Source: an uncultured Bradyrhizobium sp. | Lineage (GTDB): Bacteria; Pseudomonadota; Alphaproteobacteria; Rhizobiales; Xanthobacteraceae | Reading direction: 5' to 3' | NCBI RefSeq assembly: GCF_936928535.1 | Contig: NZ_CAKZHY010000119.1 | Coordinates: 1 to 64,000, forward strand | DNA length: 64,000 nucleotides | Shown: piece by piece, positions 25,561 through 34,021 of the stretch | How positions within the stretch are numbered: the first letter of the stretch is position 1 | How the letters are laid out: each line of letters opens with the position of its first letter | Position numbers and translations under genes: made by a program | Notes under the pieces: model-generated | Seen by the model: only the letters and a program-made list of their open reading frames with translations | Databases searched by the model: none | Told to the model about the DNA's origin: nothing

Positions 25561-26169
25561 ATGACATCGGCCCGCAGCGTCAGCCCGACCCAACCAGCAA
25601 TCCCGCCGCTCGCCTGGGTCGGCATCGCATTGCTGCTGCTGGCGTTGCAGGCCTCGATCCTGTTCGCGATGGGACGGGTGCCGATCTGCACTTGCGGCTA
25701 CGTCAAGCTCTGGCACGGTGACGTCAACAGCTCGGAAAACTCCCAGCACATCGCCGACTGGTACAGCTTTTCGCACGTGCTGCACGGCTTCCTGTTCTAC
25801 GGGCTGACGTGGCTGCTGTTGTCGCGGCGGCTAAGTTGGCCCGCGCGGCTGATCGTCGCGATGCTGATCGAGGGCGTCTGGGAGATCGTCGAGAACTCAC
25901 CGTTCATCATCGAACGCTACCGCGCCGGCACGATTTCGCTGGATTACTACGGCGACAGCATCGTCAATTCGGTATCGGACAATTTGTTCATGGTGCTGGG
26001 GTTCCTGATTGCGCGCGTGCTGCCGATCCCCGCAACCATCGTGATCGGCCTCGCCTTCGAGATCATGCTGGCGCTGCACATCAGGGACAATCTGACGCTC
26101 AACGTGCTCATGCTGATTCATCCGATCGAGGCCGTGAAGCAATGGCAATCCGGCCCGCCGATCATTTGA
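25561..26169 (+). CDS. DUF2585 (UPF0314) membrane protein between hslV and hslU
   Basis: A 202-residue integral membrane protein with about four hydrophobic segments (about 18-40, 78-96, 138-156, 160-180). Charged and polar loops hold CTCGYVKLWHGDVNSSENSQHIADWYSFSHVLHGF, a conserved-looking Cys/His-rich region, and GVWEIVENSPFIIERYR. The family is found in rhizobia and its function is unknown. It lies 3 bp after hslV and 52 bp before hslU, so it is probably translated with the protease; a membrane-quality-control link is speculation. Confidence 0.85.
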   Translation: MTSARSVSPTQPAIPPLAWVGIALLLLALQASILFAMGRVPICTCGYVKLWHGDVNSSENSQHIADWYSFSHVLHGFLFYGLTWLLLSRRLSWPARLIVAMLIEGVWEIVENSPFIIERYRAGTISLDYYGDSIVNSVSDNLFMVLGFLIARVLPIPATIVIGLAFEIMLALHIRDNLTLNVLMLIHPIEAVKQWQSGPPII

Positions 26170-26221
26170 TGACCCAAAAATCGGCTTGTCCCCGCCGGCT
26201 TCTGATCCTAGCTAAGGTGCC

Positions 26222-27526
26222 ATGACAGACTTCTCCCCCCGCGAAATCGTTTCCGAACTCGACCGTTTCATCGTCGGCCAGGGCGACGCCAAGCGCGCCG
26301 TCTCGATCGCGCTGCGCAACCGCTGGCGCCGACAGCAGCTCACCGGCTCGCTGCGCGAGGAGGTGCTGCCCAAGAACATCCTGATGATCGGACCCACCGG
26401 CGTCGGCAAAACCGAGATCGCGCGGCGACTCGCCAAGCTTGCCAATGCGCCGTTCCTGAAGGTGGAAGCCACGAAGTTCACCGAGGTCGGCTATGTCGGC
26501 CGAGACGTCGAGCAGATCGTGCGCGATCTCGTCGAGGTCGCGATCGCCCAGGTGCGCGAGCGCAAGCGCAAGGACGTGCAGGCCCGGGCCCAGCTCGCCG
26601 CCGAGGAGCGCGTGCTCGATGCGCTCGTCGGCGCCAATGCGAGCTCGGCAACGCGCGAATCCTTCCGCAAGAAGCTGCGCGCCGGCGAGCTCAACGACAA
26701 GGAAATCGAGATCGAGACGCAGTCATCTGGCTCCGGCATGCCGATGTTCGAGATCCCGGGCATGCCGGGCGCGCAGATGGGCGCCATCTCGATCGGCGAC
26801 ATCTTCGGCAAGCTGGGCGGCCGCAGCAAGACGCGGCGGCTGACGGTCGAGGGCTCGCACGAGATCCTCGTCAACGAGGAATCCGACAAGCTGCTGGACA
26901 CCGATCAACTGACGCTGGAGGCGATCAGCGCGGTCGAGAACAACGGCATCGTCTTCCTCGACGAGATCGACAAGATCTGCGCGCGCGAAGGCCGCGCCGC
27001 CGGCGACGTCTCGCGCGAGGGCGTGCAGCGCGACCTGCTGCCGCTGATCGAAGGCACCACGGTCTCGACCAAGCATGGCGCGGTCAAGACCGACCACATC
27101 CTGTTCATCGCCTCCGGCGCCTTCCACGTCGCAAAGCCGTCCGACCTGCTGCCGGAATTGCAGGGCCGGCTGCCGATCCGCGTCGAATTGCAGGCGCTGA
27201 CCCGCGACGACATGCGCCGCATCCTGACCGAGCCCGAGGCCTCGCTGATCAAGCAATATGTCGCCTTGATGCAGACCGAGGGCGTGACACTCGACATCAC
27301 CGACAGCGCCGTCGACGCGCTGGCCGACGTCGCGGTCGCCGTCAACTCGACCGTCGAGAATATCGGCGCCCGCAGGCTTCAGACGGTCATGGAGCGGGTG
27401 CTGGACGAGATCTCCTTCACCGCCCCCGACCGCAATGGCGAAACCGTCCGGGTCGATGCCGATTTCGTGCAGAAGCACGTCGGCGACCTCGCCAAGAACG
27501 CCGATCTCAGCCGGTTCATTTTGTGA
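26222..27526 (+). CDS. hslU: HslU, AAA+ unfoldase of HslUV
   Basis: HslU unfolds substrates and feeds them to HslV. The 434-residue protein starts MTDFSPREIVSELDRFIVGQ. Walker A is GPTGVGKTEIARRLAKL, Walker B is GIVFLDEIDKICA and the pore loop is in EVGYVGRDVEQIV. The I-domain (about 110-220) separates them. The C-terminus ends in DLSRFIL, the tail that inserts into HslV to activate it. It is followed by a palindromic repeat element. Confidence 0.97.
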   Translation: MTDFSPREIVSELDRFIVGQGDAKRAVSIALRNRWRRQQLTGSLREEVLPKNILMIGPTGVGKTEIARRLAKLANAPFLKVEATKFTEVGYVGRDVEQIVRDLVEVAIAQVRERKRKDVQARAQLAAEERVLDALVGANASSATRESFRKKLRAGELNDKEIEIETQSSGSGMPMFEIPGMPGAQMGAISIGDIFGKLGGRSKTRRLTVEGSHEILVNEESDKLLDTDQLTLEAISAVENNGIVFLDEIDKICAREGRAAGDVSREGVQRDLLPLIEGTTVSTKHGAVKTDHILFIASGAFHVAKPSDLLPELQGRLPIRVELQALTRDDMRRILTEPEASLIKQYVALMQTEGVTLDITDSAVDALADVAVAVNSTVENIGARRLQTVMERVLDEISFTAPDRNGETVRVDADFVQKHVGDLAKNADLSRFIL

Positions 27527-27554
27527 TTCGCTAGGCCCGCGCTATTCATTCCAG

Positions 27555-27698
27555 CGTCATCCCGGCGAACGCCGGGACCCATACTCACCGGCAGTCTTGT
27601 TGGAAATGATAGCGGCCCCAGCGTTGGCTCAAAACAAACATTCGTGGTTATGGGTCCCGGCCCCCCGTGCGCAATTGCGCACTAGGCCGGGGACGACG
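27555..27698. repeat. CGTCATCCCGGC-type palindromic repeat
   Basis: CGTCATCCCGGC near 27555 is mirrored by GCCGGGGACGACG ending at 27698. Inside are CCGGCGAACGCCGG and GTGCGCAATTGCGCAC palindromes; the latter also occurs inside the element at 45877-45987. It fills the gap between hslU and the next membrane protein. Confidence 0.6.
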
Positions 27699-27726
27699 GT
27701 GCAGTTTGGCGCGCCGCCGGTGCCAT

Positions 27727-28851
27727 ATGCTCTCTGACATCCAGAAAAGCCCCTGGCGCATCCTGCTCGCGATCAACGCGGCGGTCATCGTCGGCGTCTT
27801 CATTCACAAGGTGAAGCTGCCGCCTTACGTGCCCTACATCCACCTGCTCGTCGACTACCATTTCGGCTTCATCAAGCGCGCTTTGATCGGGGCGATCGTC
27901 GCGCTGTTCACCGACAAGGTGCCGGTCTGGCTGGTGTTCGCGATCTCGGGGACGGCGTGGCTGGTGACGCTGGCCCTCTTCGTGCAGTTGTTTCGGAAGA
28001 CGTTCGGCTTCAGCGCGAAGACGCTGCCGCTGTTCGTCTTCATGGCGGGCTCGCCGTACTTCCTGAAGAATTTCATGCACACGCTCGGCCATTTCGACAT
28101 CTATGGCTGCCTCTCGGCGCTGGTCCTGCTGCTGATGCCGGCGGGCTCGTTGCTGTTCGTGGCGGCGGCGGCGCTGCTCTCGATCATCCTCGTGCTGATC
28201 CATCATATTCATCTCTTGATGTATGTGCCGACGATCATCACCATCGTCGTGATCAGGCACTACCTGACCTACGGCGTCACCAGAACCAATGTGGCATTCG
28301 GCCTGGCAGCGCTCTTCTGCGTCAGCGCGCTGTTCTTCGCCGCGCAATTCCTCGGGACCATGCCGATCCCGCAAGCTGATTTCCTCGCTTATCTCAAGAG
28401 CCGGATGGCCGATCCGTCACGCGAGGATCTGCTGCAATTCGCCTACATCTGGTACCAACCGCTCGCGAAGGAAATCTCCGACACCTGGGCCTGGCTGCCG
28501 CACAACAGCCTCGGCATTCCCGTGTTCGCGCTGCTGTTCTGGCTGCATACGCCGTTGTGGCGCTATTTCGCGGACCTGATCCATGCACTCGCGAGCGAGA
28601 CGCATCGCCAGCTCGTCATCGCGGCCCTGATCGGCGTCAGCCTGGCCTATCTCGTGATGTTCGCGATGGTGTTCGACTATTCGCGCTGGATGTCGAGCTG
28701 GGCGGTCTGCATGTTCCTGATCCTGCACGCCGTAAAGATGCTGCCGGCCAAGCACGAGACACAGCTGATCCCGGAAGAAGACAAGAAGACCAATATCTTC
28801 GGCCTGATCATCACCCTGATCCCGCGCGTCGGGATCGTCCGGCCTTTTTAG
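27727..28851 (+). CDS. Polytopic membrane protein of unknown function
   Basis: A 374-residue membrane protein with about nine to ten hydrophobic segments. I do not recognise the family with certainty. Polar motifs sit in loops: LVDYHFGFIKRALIGA, LKNFMHTLGHFDIYGC, ILVLIHHIHLLMYVPT and FDYSRWMSSW. Conserved-looking Asp/Arg residues between hydrophobic segments recall polytopic glycosyltransferases or polymerases of surface glycans, but this is inference. ATG at 27727 is chosen; a frame to 27667 would read the upstream repeat. Its stop lies 2 bp before a palindromic element shared with the convergent smr gene. Confidence 0.7.
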   Translation: MLSDIQKSPWRILLAINAAVIVGVFIHKVKLPPYVPYIHLLVDYHFGFIKRALIGAIVALFTDKVPVWLVFAISGTAWLVTLALFVQLFRKTFGFSAKTLPLFVFMAGSPYFLKNFMHTLGHFDIYGCLSALVLLLMPAGSLLFVAAAALLSIILVLIHHIHLLMYVPTIITIVVIRHYLTYGVTRTNVAFGLAALFCVSALFFAAQFLGTMPIPQADFLAYLKSRMADPSREDLLQFAYIWYQPLAKEISDTWAWLPHNSLGIPVFALLFWLHTPLWRYFADLIHALASETHRQLVIAALIGVSLAYLVMFAMVFDYSRWMSSWAVCMFLILHAVKMLPAKHETQLIPEEDKKTNIFGLIITLIPRVGIVRPF

Positions 28852-28853
28852 TT

Positions 28854-28929
28854 GAGCATGATCTCCGCGCAAACGCGTTCCGCGTTTGTCGCGAGGGAAA
28901 ACCGATATCCACTTTTCCAGATCACGCTC
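28854..28929. repeat. GAGCATGATCT palindromic repeat between convergent genes
   Basis: GAGCATGATCT (28854-28864) and AGATCACGCTC (28919-28929) are inverted repeats with one mismatch; AAACGCGTTCCGCGTTT forms an inner hairpin. The element fills the whole gap between the stop at 28851 and the convergent smr stop at 28931. It may work as a two-way 3' end element. Confidence 0.7.
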
Positions 28930-28930
28930 T

Positions 28931-29521
28931 TTAAAACCGCGCGCGCCTGATCCGCACATACAGCGCGCCCTCGCCGCCATGGCAGATGCCCGCTTCCTCG
29001 AACCCGACCACGAAGGCGCGGAATTCCGGCAGGCTCAGCCATTCCGGAACCTGGCGGCGAAGCACGCCGCTTTCGCCGCCGCTGCGGCCCTTGCCGGTGA
29101 TGACGAGCACGAAGGTCAGGCCATCGTGATGGGCGCGGTGCAAAAAACCGGTCAGGGCGCGGTGGGCGCGCATCTGGGTCATGCCGTGCAGATCGAGCCG
29201 CGCCTCGATCTCGCTGCGGCCGCGCGACAGTTTTGTGCGTTCGCGCTTGCCGAGCGGGGCGAGCGGCGGCATCGACGGTTTTGACGGACGCGGGGCCGGC
29301 GCCGCAGCCAGGGGTCGCGGCGACAGCGCTTGTTTCGCGACCGGCGCGGCCGGCGAGGCCTCGGCACGCGGCGCGGCGTGCAGCTTGGTCGCCCGATGCT
29401 TGCGCAGCGGCTTGACCTGCCTCGAGACCAAATCCCACAGCTCGCGATCTTCCTCACTGAGCGCGCGACGGCGCGGCGAAGGACGCGGATCCAGCACGGG
29501 CGGACGGGACGATCGCTTCAT
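28931..29521 (-). CDS. Smr-domain protein
   Basis: A 196-residue protein with a basic, Ala/Pro-rich N-terminal half (about 1-100) and a C-terminal Smr domain. The domain carries IEARLDLHGMTQMRAHRALTGFLHRAH (the DLHG motif) and FVLVITGKGRSGGESGVLRRQVPEWL (the TGKG motif), as in MutS2 C-termini and stand-alone endonucleases. Nicking or RNase activity is known in some members but not shown for this one. Its ATG overlaps the mltA stop (ATGA), so it is translationally coupled to mltA. Confidence 0.9.
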   Translation of the reverse strand: MKRSSRPPVLDPRPSPRRRALSEEDRELWDLVSRQVKPLRKHRATKLHAAPRAEASPAAPVAKQALSPRPLAAAPAPRPSKPSMPPLAPLGKRERTKLSRGRSEIEARLDLHGMTQMRAHRALTGFLHRAHHDGLTFVLVITGKGRSGGESGVLRRQVPEWLSLPEFRAFVVGFEEAGICHGGEGALYVRIRRARF

Positions 29522-31053
29522 TGCTGGTGGGAATGCGTTTTCATGTGCCTGCGAGGTTCGCGGACAGGTTCTATCACAGGACGCGGCGCCGGAATTGGGA
29601 TGGGGCTCGCAACGGCGACAGTCTCGTCGTGGCCTGGAGTTGCGGCGGGCGCGACGGGCTTTGCCGCAGGCGGCTGCGGAAACAGCCTTGCGATCTTCTC
29701 GGACGGCCGCGGATCCGGCACCGGCAGCCTGGCTGCGCGAATATTCGGATCGAGGCTCTTCGGCACCAGCATCACGAAATGCATGGGGTGGCGCAGCCGT
29801 CCCGAGACGCGGCCAGCGTCCGCACCCGCACCAAAATAGAGATCCGCGCGGGCTGGGCCGACAATTGCGGAGCCGGTATCCTGCGCGATCATCAGGCGAT
29901 GGAACGGCGTCTTGGCGCGGTCGGACTCGATCGGCAGCTCGCCCTCGATGAAGAACGGCGTGCCGTAGACATGCAGCGATTTGTCGACCGCGATCGAGCG
30001 GCCGGCAGTCAGCGGGATGCCTTGCGCACCGATCGCCTCGTCCTTATCGGACAGATTGACCTCGTGGAAGAAGATATAGGAGCGGTTCTGCCGCCGCAGC
30101 TCCTTGGCACCATCAGGATTTTGCGCCATCCACTCCCTGATCTTCTGCATCGACATCTCTTCCTTCGGGATGATGCCGCGCTCGATCAGGATGCGCCCGA
30201 CCGCCGTGTAGGGATAGCCGTTATAGGAATCGTAATTGAGCCGGACGGTCGAGCCGTCCTCGAACTTGATCCGCGCCGAGCCCTGGATCTGGGCGAACAA
30301 AAGATCGGTCGGATCCTTCAGCCAGGCGATCTCCAGCCCGCGGCCGGCGATCTTGCCGTCCTCGATCTCGCCGCGATCATAATAGGGCACGAGCTTGCGG
30401 CGGCCGATCTTGCGATACACGGGCCCCTTGTTGGGCAGGCTGACGGAGGCCTGATTGAAGCCGCGCACGAACAAGTTCGAGGGGCGGCGATAGACCGGCA
30501 CGTTGTAGATTTCGGTCTGCGTGCGCGATCCGTCCAGCACCGGCTCATAATAACCGGTGACGAAACCATCGGGCTCCCCTAAGCGCGAGATCCGCAGCGG
30601 CGAAAAATTGTCTTCAAAGAAGGCCTTCGCGCCGGCGTCATCGGTCGGCTCCCGCGACTTGGCGGCGCGGCAGGGTTCGCTCAGCGAACCGCCCAAGGCC
30701 TTGAATTCAAGCGCCTTGTGTTCAGGAGCGCTGGTCTGCGCATTGATCGACCGGCAGCTGGCACGAAACGTCTTGTAGGCGGCGAGATGATCGTCATCGC
30801 TCCAGCCCTTCACGTCGGCCCAGGCCAGCGGCAGATATTGCGCGCCTGATATTTCGAACGGGAGCGGGAGCTGGGGATAGGGCAGCGCGCGCGGCGGGAT
30901 CGCGGCGACTTCGGGGACGTGGTGATGCTGGCTGCGGTAGTGACGCCGCGCAGCCTCGGCGCCGAGAGAAAACGAAGCCAGCACGACGAGACCTGCGCAA
31001 AGCGCCGTCGCGCTGTTCTTCAGGAAGATCTTAATTCGCGCTTCCGGTGCCAA
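29518..31053 (-). CDS. mltA: Membrane-bound lytic murein transglycosylase A
   Basis: MltA cleaves glycan strands of peptidoglycan to 1,6-anhydro products. A signal-like segment (FLKNSATALCAGLVVLASFSLGAEA) comes first. The MltA domain (from about FFEDNFSPLRIS and GYYEPVLDGSRT) and the 3D barrel near DTGSAIVGPARADLYFGAG follow; the Asp in this last segment is the expected catalytic acid. The tail is Pro/Ala-rich. No Cys lipobox is seen. No ATG sits near the signal peptide; TTG at 31053 is chosen, which overlaps the end of the Tim44-like gene. The frame stays open to 31164 without better support. Confidence 0.9.
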   Translation of the reverse strand: MAPEARIKIFLKNSATALCAGLVVLASFSLGAEAARRHYRSQHHHVPEVAAIPPRALPYPQLPLPFEISGAQYLPLAWADVKGWSDDDHLAAYKTFRASCRSINAQTSAPEHKALEFKALGGSLSEPCRAAKSREPTDDAGAKAFFEDNFSPLRISRLGEPDGFVTGYYEPVLDGSRTQTEIYNVPVYRRPSNLFVRGFNQASVSLPNKGPVYRKIGRRKLVPYYDRGEIEDGKIAGRGLEIAWLKDPTDLLFAQIQGSARIKFEDGSTVRLNYDSYNGYPYTAVGRILIERGIIPKEEMSMQKIREWMAQNPDGAKELRRQNRSYIFFHEVNLSDKDEAIGAQGIPLTAGRSIAVDKSLHVYGTPFFIEGELPIESDRAKTPFHRLMIAQDTGSAIVGPARADLYFGAGADAGRVSGRLRHPMHFVMLVPKSLDPNIRAARLPVPDPRPSEKIARLFPQPPAAKPVAPAATPGHDETVAVASPIPIPAPRPVIEPVREPRRHMKTHSHQQ

Positions 31054-31735
31054 CCAGCTTCCAATTCGGATCGCGAGAGGTGGTGTCGCGGGCGAAAGTC
31101 CAGATGTCGGTGATGTCGGCGACCTTGTCGGCGTTGCCGTCGACGATATTGCCGGCCTTGTCACGGGTGACCGAGATCATCTGCGAGACGAAACGCACGG
31201 TCAGCTGCGCCGTACGGTCGCGCAGCTCGGCGCCAACAAGCTCGGCCTTGTCGATCGACACGAAGCGCGTCTCGGTCTTCTGATCGTTCTTCTCGCGGTC
31301 CTTGATCGCGGCGTCGAAGCTTTCATAGACCTCCGACGAGAGCAGGTCGCGCAGCGAGCGGCGATCGCCATTGGCAAAGGCGAGCACGATCATCTCATAG
31401 GCGCCGCGGGCGCCGGACAGGAAGTGGCGCGGGTCGAAGGTGGAATCCCGCTCGACGATGGCGTCGAGTCCCTGGGCCAGCGCAGTGCCCGGCTCGGTCA
31501 GTCCCTTCCAGCGGTCCGACGGCGGGGTCGGCTCGGCCGTCGGCGCCAGCGGGGCCTGATCGATCACCTTGCCCGGCATGGTCACGACATTCTTGTCGGG
31601 GGCACCACCCAGCGCATTGCGCGCGGTACGGTCGAACGGCGGCCGCTCATTGCCCGTCCGCTGCCCCAGCACGCTACGCAGCCGCAGGAAAATAAAGACC
31701 GCCAGCGCAAGGAAGATGATGGTGTAGATGTCCAC
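31031..31735 (-). CDS. Tim44/TimA-domain membrane-associated protein
   Basis: A 234-residue protein with an N-terminal membrane anchor (DIYTIIFLALAVFIFLRLRSVLG), a polar linker, and a Tim44-like C-terminal domain (about 100-230) with RHFLSGARGAYEMIVLAFANGDRRSLRDLLS and RDKAGNIVDGNADKVADITDIWTFARD. In Caulobacter a homologue lies close to the origin next to secB and its product is at the inner membrane. The start is GTG at 31735, just before the anchor; an ATG at 31795 adds a basic leader that does not fit. It is divergent from secB. Confidence 0.88.
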   Translation of the reverse strand: MDIYTIIFLALAVFIFLRLRSVLGQRTGNERPPFDRTARNALGGAPDKNVVTMPGKVIDQAPLAPTAEPTPPSDRWKGLTEPGTALAQGLDAIVERDSTFDPRHFLSGARGAYEMIVLAFANGDRRSLRDLLSSEVYESFDAAIKDREKNDQKTETRFVSIDKAELVGAELRDRTAQLTVRFVSQMISVTRDKAGNIVDGNADKVADITDIWTFARDTTSRDPNWKLVGTGSAN

Positions 31736-32145
31736 GTCGTATCGCTTTCTGGTCTTAACCCGGGTCGTCTTTGGGGTCGTTGCCGGGAAAATCAATCCGG
31801 CCAGTAGACCGTTCCATACCGGAACGGCAAGATGACATCACCATTTTTGGCCCGCGCGTCTCGTCCGGCGGATGTAGGCACGAAATCTGGCCCGGCCAAT
31901 GGCGCCTTTTGGCACAGCCCGAAGTGTAGCGCGTTTTATGCTTAAGGGGAAACCCGATCCTGCCCGGAAATCGCGCATCTTCAAGCGTTTAACGTGCGGT
32001 TTGGTGTCCGGGCCGGGTCAAACGTCACAGTTGTGGGCGTCGGCCGGATCGACCCTCCAGCGCCGTTCGTCCTTGTGGAATGAGGCAGCCCTATGTTAGC
32101 CAACCGCCGCGAAATTCAGCCCCAATCGGGTAAGGAGAGACTTTG
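31736..32145. other. Divergent non-coding region between the Tim44-like gene and secB
   Basis: A 410-bp gap. It holds a CCGTTCC/GGAACGG hairpin (31809-31827) and a possible heat-shock-type promoter for secB: CTTGTG at 32072-32077, 12 bp, then CCTATGT at 32090-32096. A clear AAGGAGAG ribosome site at about 32132 precedes secB. A 66-codon frame (31899-32099) has no supporting features. Confidence 0.4.
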
Positions 32146-32631
32146 ATGACCAATGGCAACGGCACCCCTCCCGAGGCGGCCCAGGCTCCCCAGCTCAATG
32201 TGCTGGCGCAATATACTAAGGACCTGTCGTTCGAAAATCCGAACGCGCCGAGCTCGCTGCAGCAGCAGAGCCAGGCGCCGCAGATCAACATCCAGATCAA
32301 TGTGAACGCCAACAACCTCAGCGAAACCGAGTTCGAGGTGACGCTGGCGGTCGAGGGCAAGGCCGAAACCGCGGGCAAGGTGATGTTCTCGTTCGAGCTG
32401 GCGTATGCCGGCGTGTTCCGCATCACCAATGTGCCAAAGGAGAACCTGCATCCGCTGGTCATGATCGAATGCCCGCGTCTGCTGTTCCCGTTCGCCCGTG
32501 AGATCATCGCGACCGCCGTGCGCGACGGCGGGTTCCCGCCGCTGATGCTGGACCCGGTCGACTTCGTCGGTCTCTATCGCCAGAACATGGAGCGGCAGAT
32601 GGCCGCCCAGGGTCAGGCCGGTAAAGCCTAA
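32146..32631 (+). CDS. secB: SecB export chaperone
   Basis: SecB keeps preproteins unfolded and passes them to SecA. The 161-residue protein starts at ATG 32146, nine bases after AAGGAGAG; an in-frame TTG at 32143 is ignored. The core NVLAQYTKDLSFENPNAPSSL, INVNANNLSETEFEVTLAVE and the ECPRLLFPFAREIIATAVRDGGFPPLMLDPVDFVGLY segment are diagnostic. Secretion clients in the window include several predicted exported proteins. It is convergent with dnaQ, nine bases apart. Confidence 0.97.
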   Translation: MTNGNGTPPEAAQAPQLNVLAQYTKDLSFENPNAPSSLQQQSQAPQINIQINVNANNLSETEFEVTLAVEGKAETAGKVMFSFELAYAGVFRITNVPKENLHPLVMIECPRLLFPFAREIIATAVRDGGFPPLMLDPVDFVGLYRQNMERQMAAQGQAGKA

Positions 32632-32640
32632 CCTCCGAAC

Positions 32641-33357
32641 CTAGCCAGCCGAAGAGGCGACTGGAGCGGCGAGATATTCGTTCCAGATCGCCTTTTCGCC
32701 CATTGTTGCGATGAAGGCCCGATGGGCCTCACGCTCGGCATCCGACACCCGCGGCGCAAGCGGTACCAGGCGCTGCCGCCGCGGCGCATCGCCACCGGCG
32801 CTGATGCGAATTTCCTGGGTCTCCGACGCGAGAAGCAGCTGCGACTGCCGCGCCCCGACCAGATCGACATAGACCTCTGCCAGAAGCTCGGAGTCGAGCA
32901 ACGCGCCGTGCTTGGTGCGGTGTGAATTGTCGATCAAATAGCGCGAACAGAGATCGTCGAGCCGGTTCGACACGCCAGGATGTTTGCGCCGCGCCAGCAG
33001 CAGCGTATCGACCAGCCGCTCGCGCGGAATCGGCGTGCGCTTGATTCGGTCGAGCTCGGCATTGATGAAGCTGATGTCGAACGAGGCGTTGTGGATCACC
33101 AAAGGCGCATCGCCGATGAACGCCAGGAACTCGTCGGCCACCTCGTGAAACAGCGGCTTGGTCGACAGGAACTCGGCCGACAGCCCGTGCACGGCGAAGG
33201 CTTCCGCCGGCATGTCCCGCTCAGGGTTGATATAGACGTGGTACGTCTGTCCCGTCGGCATGCGGTTGAAGATCTCGACGCAGCCGATTTCGACCAGACG
33301 ATCGCCGCGCAGGGGATCGAGGCCGGTGGTTTCGGTATCGAGAACGATTTCGCGCAT
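32641..33357 (-). CDS. dnaQ: DNA polymerase III epsilon subunit (proofreading exonuclease)
   Basis: DnaQ is the 3'-5' proofreading exonuclease of the replicase. The 238-residue protein has the DEDDh motifs: Exo I VLDTETTGLDP, Exo II in LVIHNASFDISFINAEL, and Exo III with HGALLDSELLAEVYVDL. A clamp-binding C-terminal tail follows. It is part of dnaQ-coaE-maf-ppsR, the minus-strand run that ends at the predicted origin; a similar order is known from Caulobacter near its origin. Confidence 0.96.
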   Translation of the reverse strand: MREIVLDTETTGLDPLRGDRLVEIGCVEIFNRMPTGQTYHVYINPERDMPAEAFAVHGLSAEFLSTKPLFHEVADEFLAFIGDAPLVIHNASFDISFINAELDRIKRTPIPRERLVDTLLLARRKHPGVSNRLDDLCSRYLIDNSHRTKHGALLDSELLAEVYVDLVGARQSQLLLASETQEIRISAGGDAPRRQRLVPLAPRVSDAEREAHRAFIATMGEKAIWNEYLAAPVASSAG

Positions 33358-33398
33358 GATTTTTGGGTGCCGTGCAAGAAGCCGTGGTTACAGGCGAA

Positions 33399-33998
33399 TC
33401 AGGCCCGCCGCTGCGGCATCTTAACGACCTCGGCCAGGATGTGCGTGATTTGCGCGCGCACCGGCTCGAGTCCGTGGGAGGTATCCACGACGAAATCCGC
33501 CCGTTTGCGCTTTTCGGCGTCGGGCATCTGCTTGGCAATGATGGCCTCTAACTTGGCCTCGTCCATGGTTCCCCGCGCCAGCACGCGCTCGCGCTGCGTC
33601 TCCGGCGAGGTCGAGACCACGACGACGGCGTCGACCCGCTTCTCGCCACCGGTTTCGAACAGCAGCGGGATATCGAGAACCACGACCGGCGCCTTGGCGG
33701 CTTCCGCATCAGTAAAGAATTTTTGCCGGGAGGCGCCGAGCATCGGATGGACGATCTGCTCGAGCTGCTTGATCGCGGCAGGATCATGCACCACGCGCGC
33801 CGACAGTTTTGGACGATCGACCTTGCCGTTGGCGGTGGTGCCGGGGAAGGCGGCCTCGATCGCCGGCGCGGCCGCACCTTCGTAGAGCTGATGAACGGCC
33901 GCATCGGCGTCGTAGACGGGCACGCCAGCCTCCGCGAACAATTTCGCGGTGGTGGATTTGCCCATCCCGATCGAGCCTGTGAGTCCGAGGATCCGCAT
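33399..33998 (-). CDS. coaE: Dephospho-CoA kinase
   Basis: CoaE phosphorylates the 3'-OH of dephospho-CoA to finish CoA synthesis. The 199-residue P-loop kinase starts MRILGLTGSIGMGKSTTAKLFAEAGVPVYDADAAVHQLY, containing Walker A and the DADAAVH substrate loop. VVVLDIPLLFETGGEKRVDAVVVVS is the Walker B-type region. It lies 23 bp after maf and 41 bp before dnaQ. The window thus holds both coaA and coaE. Confidence 0.96.
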   Translation of the reverse strand: MRILGLTGSIGMGKSTTAKLFAEAGVPVYDADAAVHQLYEGAAAPAIEAAFPGTTANGKVDRPKLSARVVHDPAAIKQLEQIVHPMLGASRQKFFTDAEAAKAPVVVLDIPLLFETGGEKRVDAVVVVSTSPETQRERVLARGTMDEAKLEAIIAKQMPDAEKRKRADFVVDTSHGLEPVRAQITHILAEVVKMPQRRA

Positions 33999-34021
33999 CA
34001 GCGCAACACCATCCCTGTCAG

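Noticed and set aside
31899..32099. A 66-codon plus-strand frame upstream of secB
   Set aside because: No ribosome site or domain; it overlaps the likely secB promoter.
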